A stretch of DNA of 13,597 bases from Lentisalinibacter sp035655155 (GTDB lineage Bacteria > Pseudomonadota > Gammaproteobacteria > Steroidobacterales > Woeseiaceae): assembly GCA_035655155.1 (NCBI GenBank), contig DASRVH010000018.1, positions 1 through 13,597 on the forward strand, written 5' to 3'. Below are positions 6,445-13,597 of this stretch, piece by piece. The position numbers were made by a program, and so were the translations under genes. Below the pieces are notes generated by a model. That model saw only the letters and a list, made by a program, of their open reading frames with translations. It did not search any database and was not told the DNA's origin. Within the stretch, counting starts at the first letter, position 1; each line of letters opens with the position of its first letter.

Positions 6445-7913
6445 GAGTTCGGGTACCAGCAGCGGCCGTCGCGGTCCAGGAGATTGGCCGAGCCGATCGG
6501 CCCCCAGGTGCCGGCCACGTAGGTTTCCACCGGCTGCCTGACCTCTTCCCAGCCGGCGATGATCCCGTCGATCCAGCGCCAGGCCGCCTCCACCTCGTCG
6601 CGGCGCATGAACAGGGCGGGGTTGCCGCGCAGAACCTCCATCAGCAGCCGCTCGTAGGCGTCCGGATAGCGAATGCCGAAGGTCTCCTCGAAGCTCAGAT
6701 CCAGGGAAACGGAGCGCAGGTCGAAGCCGCCCGGTCCGGGCTCCTTCGCCATGACCGATAGCTTGACGCCCTCGTCGGGCTGCAGGCGGATGGTCAGCCG
6801 GTTCGGCAGGATGTCGAATCGATTCTCCGGGAATATGGAGTGAGGCACGTGGGAGAACTGCATGGTGATCTCCGAGTGCTTGGCCTTCAGGCGTTTGCCG
6901 GTGCGGATGTAGAACGGCACGGTGGACCAGCGCCAGTTCTCGATCTCGACCTTCAGCGCGGTGAAGGTCTCGGTGAGGCTGTCCGCGGATTCGAGGCCGT
7001 CCCGGTAACCGGGCACGGCGATGCCGTCGATGGCCCCCGCCGAATACTGGCCCCGCACGGTGTAGCGCTTCACGTCGGCCCCCGTGATCGGTTTCAGGGC
7101 CCGCAGCACCTTCAGCTTCTCGTCGCGCACCGCATCGTGGTGCAGGCTGGCGGGCGCCTCCATGGCCACCAGACACAGGAGCTGCATGATGTGGTTCTGC
7201 ACCATGTCCCGCAGCGCGCCGATCTGGTCGAAAAACTCGATGCGCCCCTCCACGCCCAGCTGTTCGGCCACGGTGATCTGGACGTGGTCCACTTCGCCCC
7301 GGCGCCACAGCGGCTCGAACAGCGAGTTGGCGAAGCGCAGGGCGAGCAGGTTCTGGACGGTCTCCTTGCCGAGGTAATGATCGATGCGGAATATCCGGTC
7401 CTCGGGGAAGCACTCGCCCACGCTGTCGTTGATGCCGCGCGCCGACTCGTAGTCGTGGCCCACGGGCTTCTCCAGCACGATGCGGCTCGCTTCGGTGATC
7501 AGACCGTTGGCCCGGATGCCCTGGGCAATGCCGCCGAACAGCGCCGGCGCGGTGGCCAGATAGAAAACGCGCGTTCTGTCGTCCCGCCCCCGCAGCAGAT
7601 CGCAGAGCGAACCCCAGCTCTCGTAGCCGAGGGCGTCGGCCACCGTGTACGTCAGCCGCGATGAGAAGGACTGCCACTGGTCGTCGTCGAACTCGCCCTC
7701 GCCGAGATTCTCGCGCAGCGCCTCCTCCACCCGTCCGAGGTAGTCCTCGTCGCTCATGGGGCTCCTGCCCAGCGCGATCACCCGGCTGTCGGCCGGAATC
7801 TGACCGTCCCGGTCGCGGTGGTAGAGGGCCGGCAGCAGCTTGCGCAGCGACAGATCGCCCGCGCCGCCGAATATGATCAGGTCGAAGGGTTCGACCGGTA
7901 TGAACCTGGCCAT
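6441..7913 (-). CDS. zwf: Glucose-6-phosphate 1-dehydrogenase
   Basis: A 490-residue cytoplasmic enzyme that oxidises glucose-6-phosphate to 6-phosphogluconolactone with NAD(P)+. It shows the nucleotide-binding motif GGAGDLSLRKL (16-26, the GGAGDLS variant), EKPVGHD (148-154) and the active-site signature RIDHYLGKE (176-184) with the catalytic-type His179 and Lys183. The C-terminal G6PD domain is complete. The ATG at 7913 is preceded by GGGAG (7918-7922) a few bases upstream and MARFIPVEPFDLIIFGGAGDL aligns with family N-termini. It is the first gene of the zwf-pgl-edd-eda cluster and diverges from hexR. Two HexR-like boxes lie in the 92-base gap, so repression by HexR and release by KDPG is the expected control. 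Its stop overlaps the pgl start by ATGA. Confidence 0.97.
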   Translation of the reverse strand: MARFIPVEPFDLIIFGGAGDLSLRKLLPALYHRDRDGQIPADSRVIALGRSPMSDEDYLGRVEEALRENLGEGEFDDDQWQSFSSRLTYTVADALGYESWGSLCDLLRGRDDRTRVFYLATAPALFGGIAQGIRANGLITEASRIVLEKPVGHDYESARGINDSVGECFPEDRIFRIDHYLGKETVQNLLALRFANSLFEPLWRRGEVDHVQITVAEQLGVEGRIEFFDQIGALRDMVQNHIMQLLCLVAMEAPASLHHDAVRDEKLKVLRALKPITGADVKRYTVRGQYSAGAIDGIAVPGYRDGLESADSLTETFTALKVEIENWRWSTVPFYIRTGKRLKAKHSEITMQFSHVPHSIFPENRFDILPNRLTIRLQPDEGVKLSVMAKEPGPGGFDLRSVSLDLSFEETFGIRYPDAYERLLMEVLRGNPALFMRRDEVEAAWRWIDGIIAGWEEVRQPVETYVAGTWGPIGSANLLDRDGRCWYPNS

Positions 7914-7928
7914 TCTGCTCCCGAATTG

Positions 7929-7943
7929 TGTAGTTATGCTACT
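7929..7943. promoter_or_regulatory. HexR operator candidate, zwf-proximal
   Basis: TGTAGTTATGCTACT contains the perfect inverted repeat GTAG-N5-CTAC. It resembles the HexR consensus known from gammaproteobacteria (about TGTAATWWWATTACA, from memory), with purine/pyrimidine changes kept symmetric. It lies 16 bases before the zwf start, probably in the zwf leader, where a bound repressor could block transcription of the ED cluster. Confidence 0.7.
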
Positions 7944-7952
7944 TAGTGGCCG

Positions 7953-7980
7953 TTTAGGCCTTCTATAGCGTGGATATTAT
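7953..7980 (+). promoter_or_regulatory. Possible hexR promoter overlapping a possible zwf promoter
   Basis: On the plus strand, TTTAGG (7953-7958) and TATTAT (7975-7980) are spaced by 16 bases, a fair sigma-70 match in front of hexR. On the minus strand, TAATAT (7979-7974) is a good -10 for zwf, with only a weak -35 (GTAAAA, 8002-7997) 17 bases away. The two -10 elements share the same AT-rich patch. Transcription starts are not determined; this is pattern matching only. Confidence 0.35.
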
Positions 7981-7991
7981 TCCAGAATTAT

Positions 7992-8006
7992 TGTAATTTT
8001 ACTACA
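7992..8006. promoter_or_regulatory. HexR operator candidate overlapping the hexR start codon
   Basis: TGTAATTTTACTACA matches the remembered consensus TGTAATWWWATTACA at 14 of 15 positions. Its last base is the A of the hexR ATG. It would lie just downstream of the proposed hexR -10 and over the weak -35 of zwf, which suggests autoregulation together with control of zwf. Confidence 0.75.
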
Positions 8007-8857
8007 TGCTGACGCGAATCGAACATCTCCTGCCCGCGCTGAGCCCCGCCGAGGCGCGGGTGGGCCGCTGGCTGCTCGACCATCCGCGCCAGGGCCTCGA
8101 GGCGACCCTGTCCGAGGTCGCGGCCGGCGCCGGCACCAGCGAACCGACGGTGGTGCGATTCTGCCGGCGCCTCGGACTGGGGGGCTTCCGCGAACTCCGG
8201 ATCCGCCTTGCCGAGTCCCTCGGCCGCCCGGCCGACTACGTGCACCGGGGCGTGTTGCCCGACGACTCGCCCGCCGACGCGGTCGGCAAGGTGATCGACA
8301 GCGCCGTGCGGGCGCTGATGGGGTTGCGCGACAGCGTCGGCCTGATGCCGATCGGCGAGATCGTGGAGGCGATGGCGGAGGCGCGCCAGATCGTCTTCGC
8401 GGGACTCGGCGCATCGGGCTACGTGGCGCGGGACGCGCGCCAGAAGTTCTTCCGCCTCGGCATCCCCTGCGCCGTGGCCACCGACGGCCCCACCATCGTG
8501 CAGAGCGCCGCCATCGCGGATGCGCAGGATGTCTTCGTCTTCGTCTCGCACACCGGCGCGCAGGGCGAACTGATGCGCGCGGCGGCCCTGTGCCGGGAGC
8601 GCGGCGCCGTGGTGGTCGCGATCACCCGGAGCGCATCCGACCTGGGGCGGAAAGCCGGCTACATCCTGGAGAGCCATTCCACCGAGGACACGAGCCTGTA
8701 CACGCCCATGGAATCCCGGCTCGCGCAACTGGCGATCCTGGACGCCGTCCAGGTCAGCCTCGCCCTGCGGCTCGGCGATGCGGGCGCGGAGAACCTGCGC
8801 GCCGCGAAGATGGCGCTTGCGGACGAGGGCAAGGCAGCCGGAATCGGCCGGGCCTAG
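8006..8857 (+). CDS. hexR: HexR-type RpiR-family transcriptional regulator
   Basis: A 283-residue regulator with an N-terminal RpiR-type helix-turn-helix (about residues 33-70, including TSEPTVVRFCRRLG) and a C-terminal SIS sugar-phosphate domain (about 120-250). Ser136 (GLGASG) and Ser181 (SHTG) are in the loops expected to bind the effector, which for HexR is KDPG. Length and layout match E. coli/Pseudomonas HexR. The ATG at 8006 is favoured because MLTRIEHL aligns with the HexR N-terminus. An in-frame stop (TAA, 7994-7996) excludes a longer start. There is no Shine-Dalgarno before the ATG, and the operator runs into it, so initiation may be weak or near-leaderless. Divergence from zwf and the operators make its role as ED repressor very likely. 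A 16-base tandem repeat spans its stop codon. Confidence 0.94.
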   Translation: MLTRIEHLLPALSPAEARVGRWLLDHPRQGLEATLSEVAAGAGTSEPTVVRFCRRLGLGGFRELRIRLAESLGRPADYVHRGVLPDDSPADAVGKVIDSAVRALMGLRDSVGLMPIGEIVEAMAEARQIVFAGLGASGYVARDARQKFFRLGIPCAVATDGPTIVQSAAIADAQDVFVFVSHTGAQGELMRAAALCRERGAVVVAITRSASDLGRKAGYILESHSTEDTSLYTPMESRLAQLAILDAVQVSLALRLGDAGAENLRAAKMALADEGKAAGIGRA

Positions 8858-8872
8858 AATCGGCCGGGCCTG
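8841..8872 (+). repeat. 16-base tandem duplication across the hexR stop codon
   Basis: GAATCGGCCGGGCCTA is followed immediately by GAATCGGCCGGGCCTG, fifteen of sixteen bases identical. The TAG stop of hexR (8855-8857) lies at the junction. The second copy is outside the coding region. It looks like a recent local slippage duplication. Confidence 0.9.
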
Positions 8873-8890
8873 GCCGGGCACGGCCGGCCA
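8871..8890. terminator. GC-rich hairpin between convergent hexR and mmsA
   Basis: GGCCG (8872-8876) and CGGCC (8881-8885) can pair around a four-base loop, and TGGCC/GGCCA (8871-8875/8886-8890) offers an alternative pairing. It is in the 89-base gap between the 3' ends of hexR and mmsA, where a shared terminator would be useful. There is no T-tract on either side, so it would be non-canonical. The rest of the gap shows nothing. Confidence 0.3.
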
Positions 8891-8946
8891 TCCTGCCGCC
8901 ATGCCGGCTTCGTCCGACCCCGCGTCGCGGCGGCCGACGCTCCGCC

Positions 8947-10467
<1,521 letters not shown>

Positions 10468-10474
10468 GTCCGTA

Positions 10475-10480
10475 CTCCTC
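10475..10480 (-). promoter_or_regulatory. Shine-Dalgarno of mmsA overlapping the upstream stop
   Basis: GAGGAG on the minus strand, seven bases before the mmsA ATG and sharing bases with the aminotransferase stop (10479-10481). It fixes the mmsA start and suggests coupled translation of the pair. Confidence 0.75.
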
Positions 10481-11822
10481 AGTCGGCCTGCCGCAGCGCC
10501 TCGCGCAGCGTGTCCACGATGGTGGCGATGTGGTCCTCGTTCACCGTCAGGGGCGGCGTGAGCGCCACGATGTCGCCGGTGGTGCGCACGATGACCCCGG
10601 CATCGAAGCAGCGCCGGAAGACCTCCATCGCCCGCGCCGTCGGCTTGCCCTCGATGGGCTCGAGTTCCACGGCGCCGAGCAGGCCGTAGTTGCGTATGTC
10701 GATGACGTGGGGCTCGCCGCGGAGCGCGTGCAGTGCATCCTCCAGCACCGGCTCCATGGCGTGGGCGTGTTCGAACAGCCCTTCGTCCCGGTAGACATCC
10801 AGCGCCGCGCAGCCGGCCGCCGCCGCGAGGGGGTGGCCGGAATACGTGTAACCGTGGGGGAACTCGATGGCCCCCTCGGGCGCGCCCATGAAGGCCTGGT
10901 AGATGGCCTTGCTGGCGAGCACGGCGCCCATGGGCACGTGCCCGCTGGTCAGACCCTTCGCCAGCGTCATGAGATCCGGCGTCACGCCCATGCGCTGCGC
11001 CGCGAAGGCCGCGCCCACCCGGCCGAAGCCGCAGATCACCTCGTCGAAGATCAGCAGGATGCCGTGGCGGTCGCAGATCTCGCGCAGGCGCTTCAGATAG
11101 CCCCGCGGCGGCAGGAGCACGCCGGCGGAGCCGGCGATCGGCTCGACGATCACCGCCGCGATGGTCGACGGATCGTGCAGCGCGACGATGTTCTCCAGCT
11201 CGTCGGCGAGATGGGCGCCCCACTCCGGCAGCCCGCGGGAATACGCGTTGTGCTCGATGTGATGGGTATGCGGCAGATGATCGGTACCCGGCAGCAGGGC
11301 GCCGAACAGCTTCCGGTTGGGCGAGATGCCGCCCACCGAGATGCCGCCGAAGCCGACGCCGTGATAGCCCTTCTCCCGGCCGATGAAGCGGGTCCGCGCG
11401 CCCTCGCCCCGCAGGCGATGGTAGGCGAGCGCCATCTTCAGCGCGGTGTCCACCGCCTCGGAGCCGGAGTTGACGAAGAAGGCGTAGTCGAGCCCGTCGG
11501 GCGCCAGGTCGGTGAGCTTCTCGGCCAGTTCGAACACTTTCGGGTGGCCGACCTGGAAGGCGAGCGCGTAGTCCAGCGTGTCGATCTGGTCCTTCACCGC
11601 CTGCACGATGCGCGGATGGCAATGGCCGGCGTTGCAGCACCACAGCCCGGCGACCCCGTCCAAGAGCCGCTTGCCGTCGTGGGTCCAGCAATACACGCCT
11701 TCGGCCCTGGAGATCAGCCGCGGATTGCGCTTGAAGTACTGGTTGGCCGTGAACGGCATCCAGAACGGCTCCAGGTTCGGCAGCCCGGCTTCGGCCGCCT
11801 GCATCGGATTGGCTTCGGTCAT
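10479..11822 (-). CDS. Class III omega-aminotransferase, beta-alanine:pyruvate type (BauA-like)
   Basis: A 447-residue PLP enzyme of aminotransferase class III. Visible landmarks are WMPFTAN near the N-terminus (21-27), NSGSEAVDTALKMA (118-131) for phosphate and substrate contacts, YHGVGFGG (153-160), the cofactor Asp260 in IFDEV and the Schiff-base Lys289 in LAKG. Arg413 (IVRTTGD) matches the flexible carboxylate-binding arginine of Pseudomonas beta-alanine:pyruvate aminotransferase (about 414, from memory), and overall sequence and length (448) agree closely with that enzyme. The expected reaction is beta-alanine (or a related omega-amino compound) plus pyruvate to malonate semialdehyde plus alanine. 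The start at 11822 has GGGGAG eight bases upstream and lies 31 bases after the FAD oxidase stop. The downstream CoA-acylating dehydrogenase would take the product. Other omega-amines, such as GABA or putrescine, cannot be excluded. Confidence 0.9.
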   Translation of the reverse strand: MTEANPMQAAEAGLPNLEPFWMPFTANQYFKRNPRLISRAEGVYCWTHDGKRLLDGVAGLWCCNAGHCHPRIVQAVKDQIDTLDYALAFQVGHPKVFELAEKLTDLAPDGLDYAFFVNSGSEAVDTALKMALAYHRLRGEGARTRFIGREKGYHGVGFGGISVGGISPNRKLFGALLPGTDHLPHTHHIEHNAYSRGLPEWGAHLADELENIVALHDPSTIAAVIVEPIAGSAGVLLPPRGYLKRLREICDRHGILLIFDEVICGFGRVGAAFAAQRMGVTPDLMTLAKGLTSGHVPMGAVLASKAIYQAFMGAPEGAIEFPHGYTYSGHPLAAAAGCAALDVYRDEGLFEHAHAMEPVLEDALHALRGEPHVIDIRNYGLLGAVELEPIEGKPTARAMEVFRRCFDAGVIVRTTGDIVALTPPLTVNEDHIATIVDTLREALRQAD

Positions 11823-11853
11823 GACGCGTCTCCCCTTTTCCTGGCCCGGCCGC

Positions 11854-13134
11854 TCAGAGAATCTCCCGCAGCCGGTAATACAGCATGCCCAGCGCCAGCG
11901 CCGGATTGGCGAACCAGCGCCCGCCCGGCAGGCGCCAGTGACGGACGCGGGCAAAGACGTCGAAGCGCTCCGCCTGGCCGGCGATGGCCTCGGCCAGCAC
12001 GCGGCCCGCGAGATGAGTGGGCGCGACGCCGTGGCCGGAGTAGCCCTGGGCGTAGTAGATGTTGGTCCCCAGCCGGTTCAGCTGGGGGATGCGGTTGATG
12101 CTGATGCCGATGTCACCGCCCCACTCGTAGTCGATGGCAGTGCCGGCGAGCTGGGGGAACACCGTCAGCATGTTCGGCTCCAGGCTGGCGCGGATGCTCT
12201 TCGGCCGGCGGCCGGAGTAATTGCACATACCGCCGAACAGGAGCCGGCGGTCCGCCGACAGGCGGAAGTAGTCGAGTGCCACCCGCTGGTCGCAGACGGC
12301 CGAGTCCTGCGGCAGGATCTCGCGGGCCCGTTCCTCGGACAGCGGCTCGGTGGCGATGATGTAGCTGCCGGCCGGTATCACGGTGCCCGAGAGCTTCGGG
12401 ATAAGCCCGTCCAGGTAGGCGTTGCAGGCGACCACCACGAAGTCGGCGGAGACGCGCCCGCGCTCCGTGTGCACGATCGGCCGGTCGCCCGGCTCGATGC
12501 GCAGGACGGGCGAGCGCTCGAACACGCGCGCACCGGCCTCGGCGGCGGCGCGGGCCTCGCCGAGACAGAGATTCAGTGGATGGAGGTGGCCGTTGCCCTG
12601 GTTCAGTACGCCGCCGATGTAGCGCTTGGAGCCGATCACCTCCGGGAGGCGCTCCTCCGGGATGACCTCGACCTTGTGCGGATAGCCCGAGGCGTGTTTC
12701 TCGGCGGCGGCATCGCAGAGGTCGCGCAGCTCGCTCCGCTTCATCGCGACGTCGACGTAGCCGAACCTCAGATCGCAGTCGATGCCGTAGCGCTCCACGC
12801 GCTCGACGACGATGTCACGGCACTCGAGCCCCATCTGCGCGGCAATGCGGGCCGCCCCGTCTCCGAAACGCTTGCGGATCTTGGCCGGCTCGGCGAAGCC
12901 GTCGATGAGGTGGCCGCCGTTGCGCCCGCTCGCGCCCCAGCCGATGCGGCTCGCCTCCAGCAGCACCACCCGGTAGCCGCGTTCGGCGAGTTCCAGCGCG
13001 GCGGACAGGCCGGTGAAACCGCCGCCGATGACGGCCACGTCGGCGCTCTCGGCGCCCTCGAGCGCGGGATAGTCCGTGCCTCCCTTCGCCGTCGCGGCGT
13101 AGTAGGAGGGCGCGTGTTCGGCCGGCCGGTACAT
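11854..13134 (-). CDS. FAD-dependent amine oxidoreductase, PuuB-like (DAO family)
   Basis: A 426-residue flavoprotein of the DAO superfamily that closely resembles gamma-glutamylputrescine oxidase PuuB from one end to the other. The N-terminus has SYYAAT (10-15), the dinucleotide fold VIGGGFTGLSAALELAERG with GGGFTG at 37-42, an acidic residue at the second strand end (Glu60, LLEASRIG) and GASGRNGG (67-74). The C-terminal YYAQGYSGHGVAPTHLAGR motif closes the FAD site. It should oxidise an amine or N-acylated amine, releasing an aldehyde, ammonia and hydrogen peroxide. I chose ATG 13134 because MYRPAEHAPSYYAA matches PuuB N-termini. A TTG at 13170 would add 12 residues but would run into the inverted repeat in the promoter region. 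No good Shine-Dalgarno is visible. It leads the operon with the aminotransferase and mmsA. The true substrate is unknown. Confidence 0.88.
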   Translation of the reverse strand: MYRPAEHAPSYYAATAKGGTDYPALEGAESADVAVIGGGFTGLSAALELAERGYRVVLLEASRIGWGASGRNGGHLIDGFAEPAKIRKRFGDGAARIAAQMGLECRDIVVERVERYGIDCDLRFGYVDVAMKRSELRDLCDAAAEKHASGYPHKVEVIPEERLPEVIGSKRYIGGVLNQGNGHLHPLNLCLGEARAAAEAGARVFERSPVLRIEPGDRPIVHTERGRVSADFVVVACNAYLDGLIPKLSGTVIPAGSYIIATEPLSEERAREILPQDSAVCDQRVALDYFRLSADRRLLFGGMCNYSGRRPKSIRASLEPNMLTVFPQLAGTAIDYEWGGDIGISINRIPQLNRLGTNIYYAQGYSGHGVAPTHLAGRVLAEAIAGQAERFDVFARVRHWRLPGGRWFANPALALGMLYYRLREIL

Positions 13135-13161
13135 GCCGATCAGGTTACGCCGGGCACCGAG

Positions 13162-13179
13162 GTTTAACAATATTTAAAC
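13162..13179. promoter_or_regulatory. Perfect inverted repeat, candidate operator for the PuuR-like regulator
   Basis: GTTTAACAATATTTAAAC has perfect six-base arms (GTTTAA/TTAAAC) around six bases. It lies 27 bases upstream of the oxidase ATG, in the gap shared with the divergent regulator gene, where an autoregulating local repressor would be expected to bind. Confidence 0.5.
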
Positions 13180-13226
13180 GCCGAATATTTTATGGCTTGT
13201 ATTTCAGCGGCCTGCGCGTTTACCGT

Positions 13227-13239
13227 TTGACTTGTTCAA
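13227..13239. promoter_or_regulatory. Second short inverted repeat before the PuuR-like gene
   Basis: TTGACTTGTTCAA has TTGA/TCAA arms around five bases, with partial symmetry continuing outward (GTTTGA/TTCAAC). It lies 21 bases before the regulator start and within one of the candidate promoters. It could be a second operator or chance. Confidence 0.3.
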
Positions 13240-13260
13240 CACTTTAACGGACTCGGACCG

Positions 13261-13597
13261 ATGCAGGATACGGGCAGGCGCCTGCGGCGCGTACGCGAGG
13301 CGAAAGGGCTCTCCCAGCGGGCGCTGGCGCGCGCGGCGGGCGTGAGCAACGCGACCATCTCGCTGATCGAGAACGGCCGGACCGACCCCTCGCTCGGCAT
13401 GCTGAAGCGCATCCTCGATGCGCTGGAGACCTCGGTGGCGGACTTCTTCGCCCTCGACATGCCCCGCGAGGAGCAGGTCTTCTTCCGCGCCGGCGAGCTG
13501 TCCGAGATCAGCCGCGGCGCCATCTCCTACCGCCAGCTCGGCGGCGATCTGAGCCGCCACCGGCTGCAGCTGCTGTACGAGCGCTACCGGCCCGGCG
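13261..13597 (+). CDS. PuuR-like XRE-family regulator with cupin domain, 3' truncated by window edge
   Basis: The first 112 residues are visible and the frame is open at the window end. Residues 5-62 form an XRE/Cro-type helix-turn-helix with LSQRALARAAGVSNATISLIENG. After it come PSLGMLKRILDALETSVADFF and a segment beginning EEQVFF that corresponds to the linker and start of a C-terminal cupin. E. coli PuuR has the same architecture (HTH plus cupin, with FF at the end of the HTH and a YQPG motif like the YRPG seen here), so a total of about 180-190 residues is expected. The ATG at 13261 gives the expected N-terminus; the Shine-Dalgarno is weak. It diverges from the FAD oxidase operon, which it most likely represses until an amine or its product binds the cupin. 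Ligand and target are inferred from position. Confidence 0.88.
   Translation, partial: MQDTGRRLRRVREAKGLSQRALARAAGVSNATISLIENGRTDPSLGMLKRILDALETSVADFFALDMPREEQVFFRAGELSEISRGAISYRQLGGDLSRHRLQLLYERYRPG

Larger units (their letters stand above)
13135..13260. promoter_or_regulatory. Divergent regulatory region between amine operon and PuuR-like gene
   Basis: This 126-base AT-rich gap separates the FAD oxidase and regulator genes. It contains two inverted repeats listed separately. For the regulator, TTTAAC (13163-13168) with TATTTT (13186-13191) at a 17-base spacing, or TTTACC (13219-13224) with TTTAAC (13243-13248) at 18, are weak sigma-70 candidates. No convincing -35/-10 pair is seen for the minus-strand operon. 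An AAAATAT run read on the minus strand (about 13192-13186) recalls the start of the E. coli PuuR site, only as a loose similarity. Confidence 0.5.

Noticed and set aside
5683..7677. A 664-codon minus-strand frame extending pgl back through zwf, suggesting a fusion protein
   Set aside because: Only the last 253 codons resemble a lactonase. The rest is an out-of-frame reading of zwf, and the ATGA overlap at 6441-6444 gives a clear start.
10468..11691. N-terminal extension of mmsA to 914 residues
   Set aside because: The added region is an out-of-frame reading of the aminotransferase gene. The MATEARD start has a strong Shine-Dalgarno and family-like length.
13135..13170. TTG start of the FAD oxidase at 13170
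   Set aside because: The 12 extra residues are not family-like, there is no Shine-Dalgarno, and the coding region would enter the perfect inverted repeat. ATG 13134 matches PuuB N-termini.
13204..13560. Minus-strand open frame of 118 codons at the window end
   Set aside because: It is antisense to the clear XRE-cupin regulator and has no recognisable domain.

Overview
The window is a GC-rich, densely packed bacterial chromosome segment. It most likely comes from a high-GC gammaproteobacterium. The evidence is an intact zwf-pgl-edd-eda Entner-Doudoroff (ED) cluster divergent from a hexR regulator with HexR-type operators, and a puuR/puuB-like amine catabolic locus. I cannot name a genus. No rRNA, tRNA, CRISPR, transposase or prophage gene is visible, and nothing points to recent transfer.

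Region A (1-2159, + strand): the 3' part of an FtsX/MacB-type ABC permease with a His-rich loop, then a translationally coupled, secreted DUF3299 protein, then a small thioredoxin (trxA) after a 98-base gap. The permease and DUF3299 pair looks like part of a metal (possibly zinc) handling ABC system that begins upstream of the window.

Region B (2126-7913, - strand): zwf, pgl, edd and eda, then a short methylenetetrahydrofolate reductase-like gene. zwf/pgl and edd/eda each overlap by ATGA. Zwf, Pgl, Edd and Eda turn glucose-6-phosphate into pyruvate plus glyceraldehyde-3-phosphate. hexR (8006-8857, + strand) diverges from zwf. The 92-base gap holds two good HexR-like boxes, one of which reaches into the hexR start codon. 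The reductase gene converges on trxA and overlaps it by 34 bases.

Region C (8947-13597): a - strand operon encoding a PuuB-like FAD amine oxidase, a BauA-like omega-aminotransferase and an MmsA-type CoA-acylating semialdehyde dehydrogenase. A PuuR-like XRE-cupin regulator diverges from it and is cut by the window end. The enzymes fit a route from an amine or beta-amino acid (beta-alanine is the best guess) through malonate semialdehyde to acetyl-CoA. The 126-base divergent gap is AT-rich and contains a perfect inverted repeat that is a candidate operator.

Overall this is mostly known central and amine metabolism. The more unusual details are the fourfold 12-base repeat that makes a ladder of in-frame start codons at pgl, the HexR box on the hexR start codon, the folate-type reductase attached to the ED cluster, and the oxidase/transaminase/dehydrogenase combination under a PuuR-like regulator.
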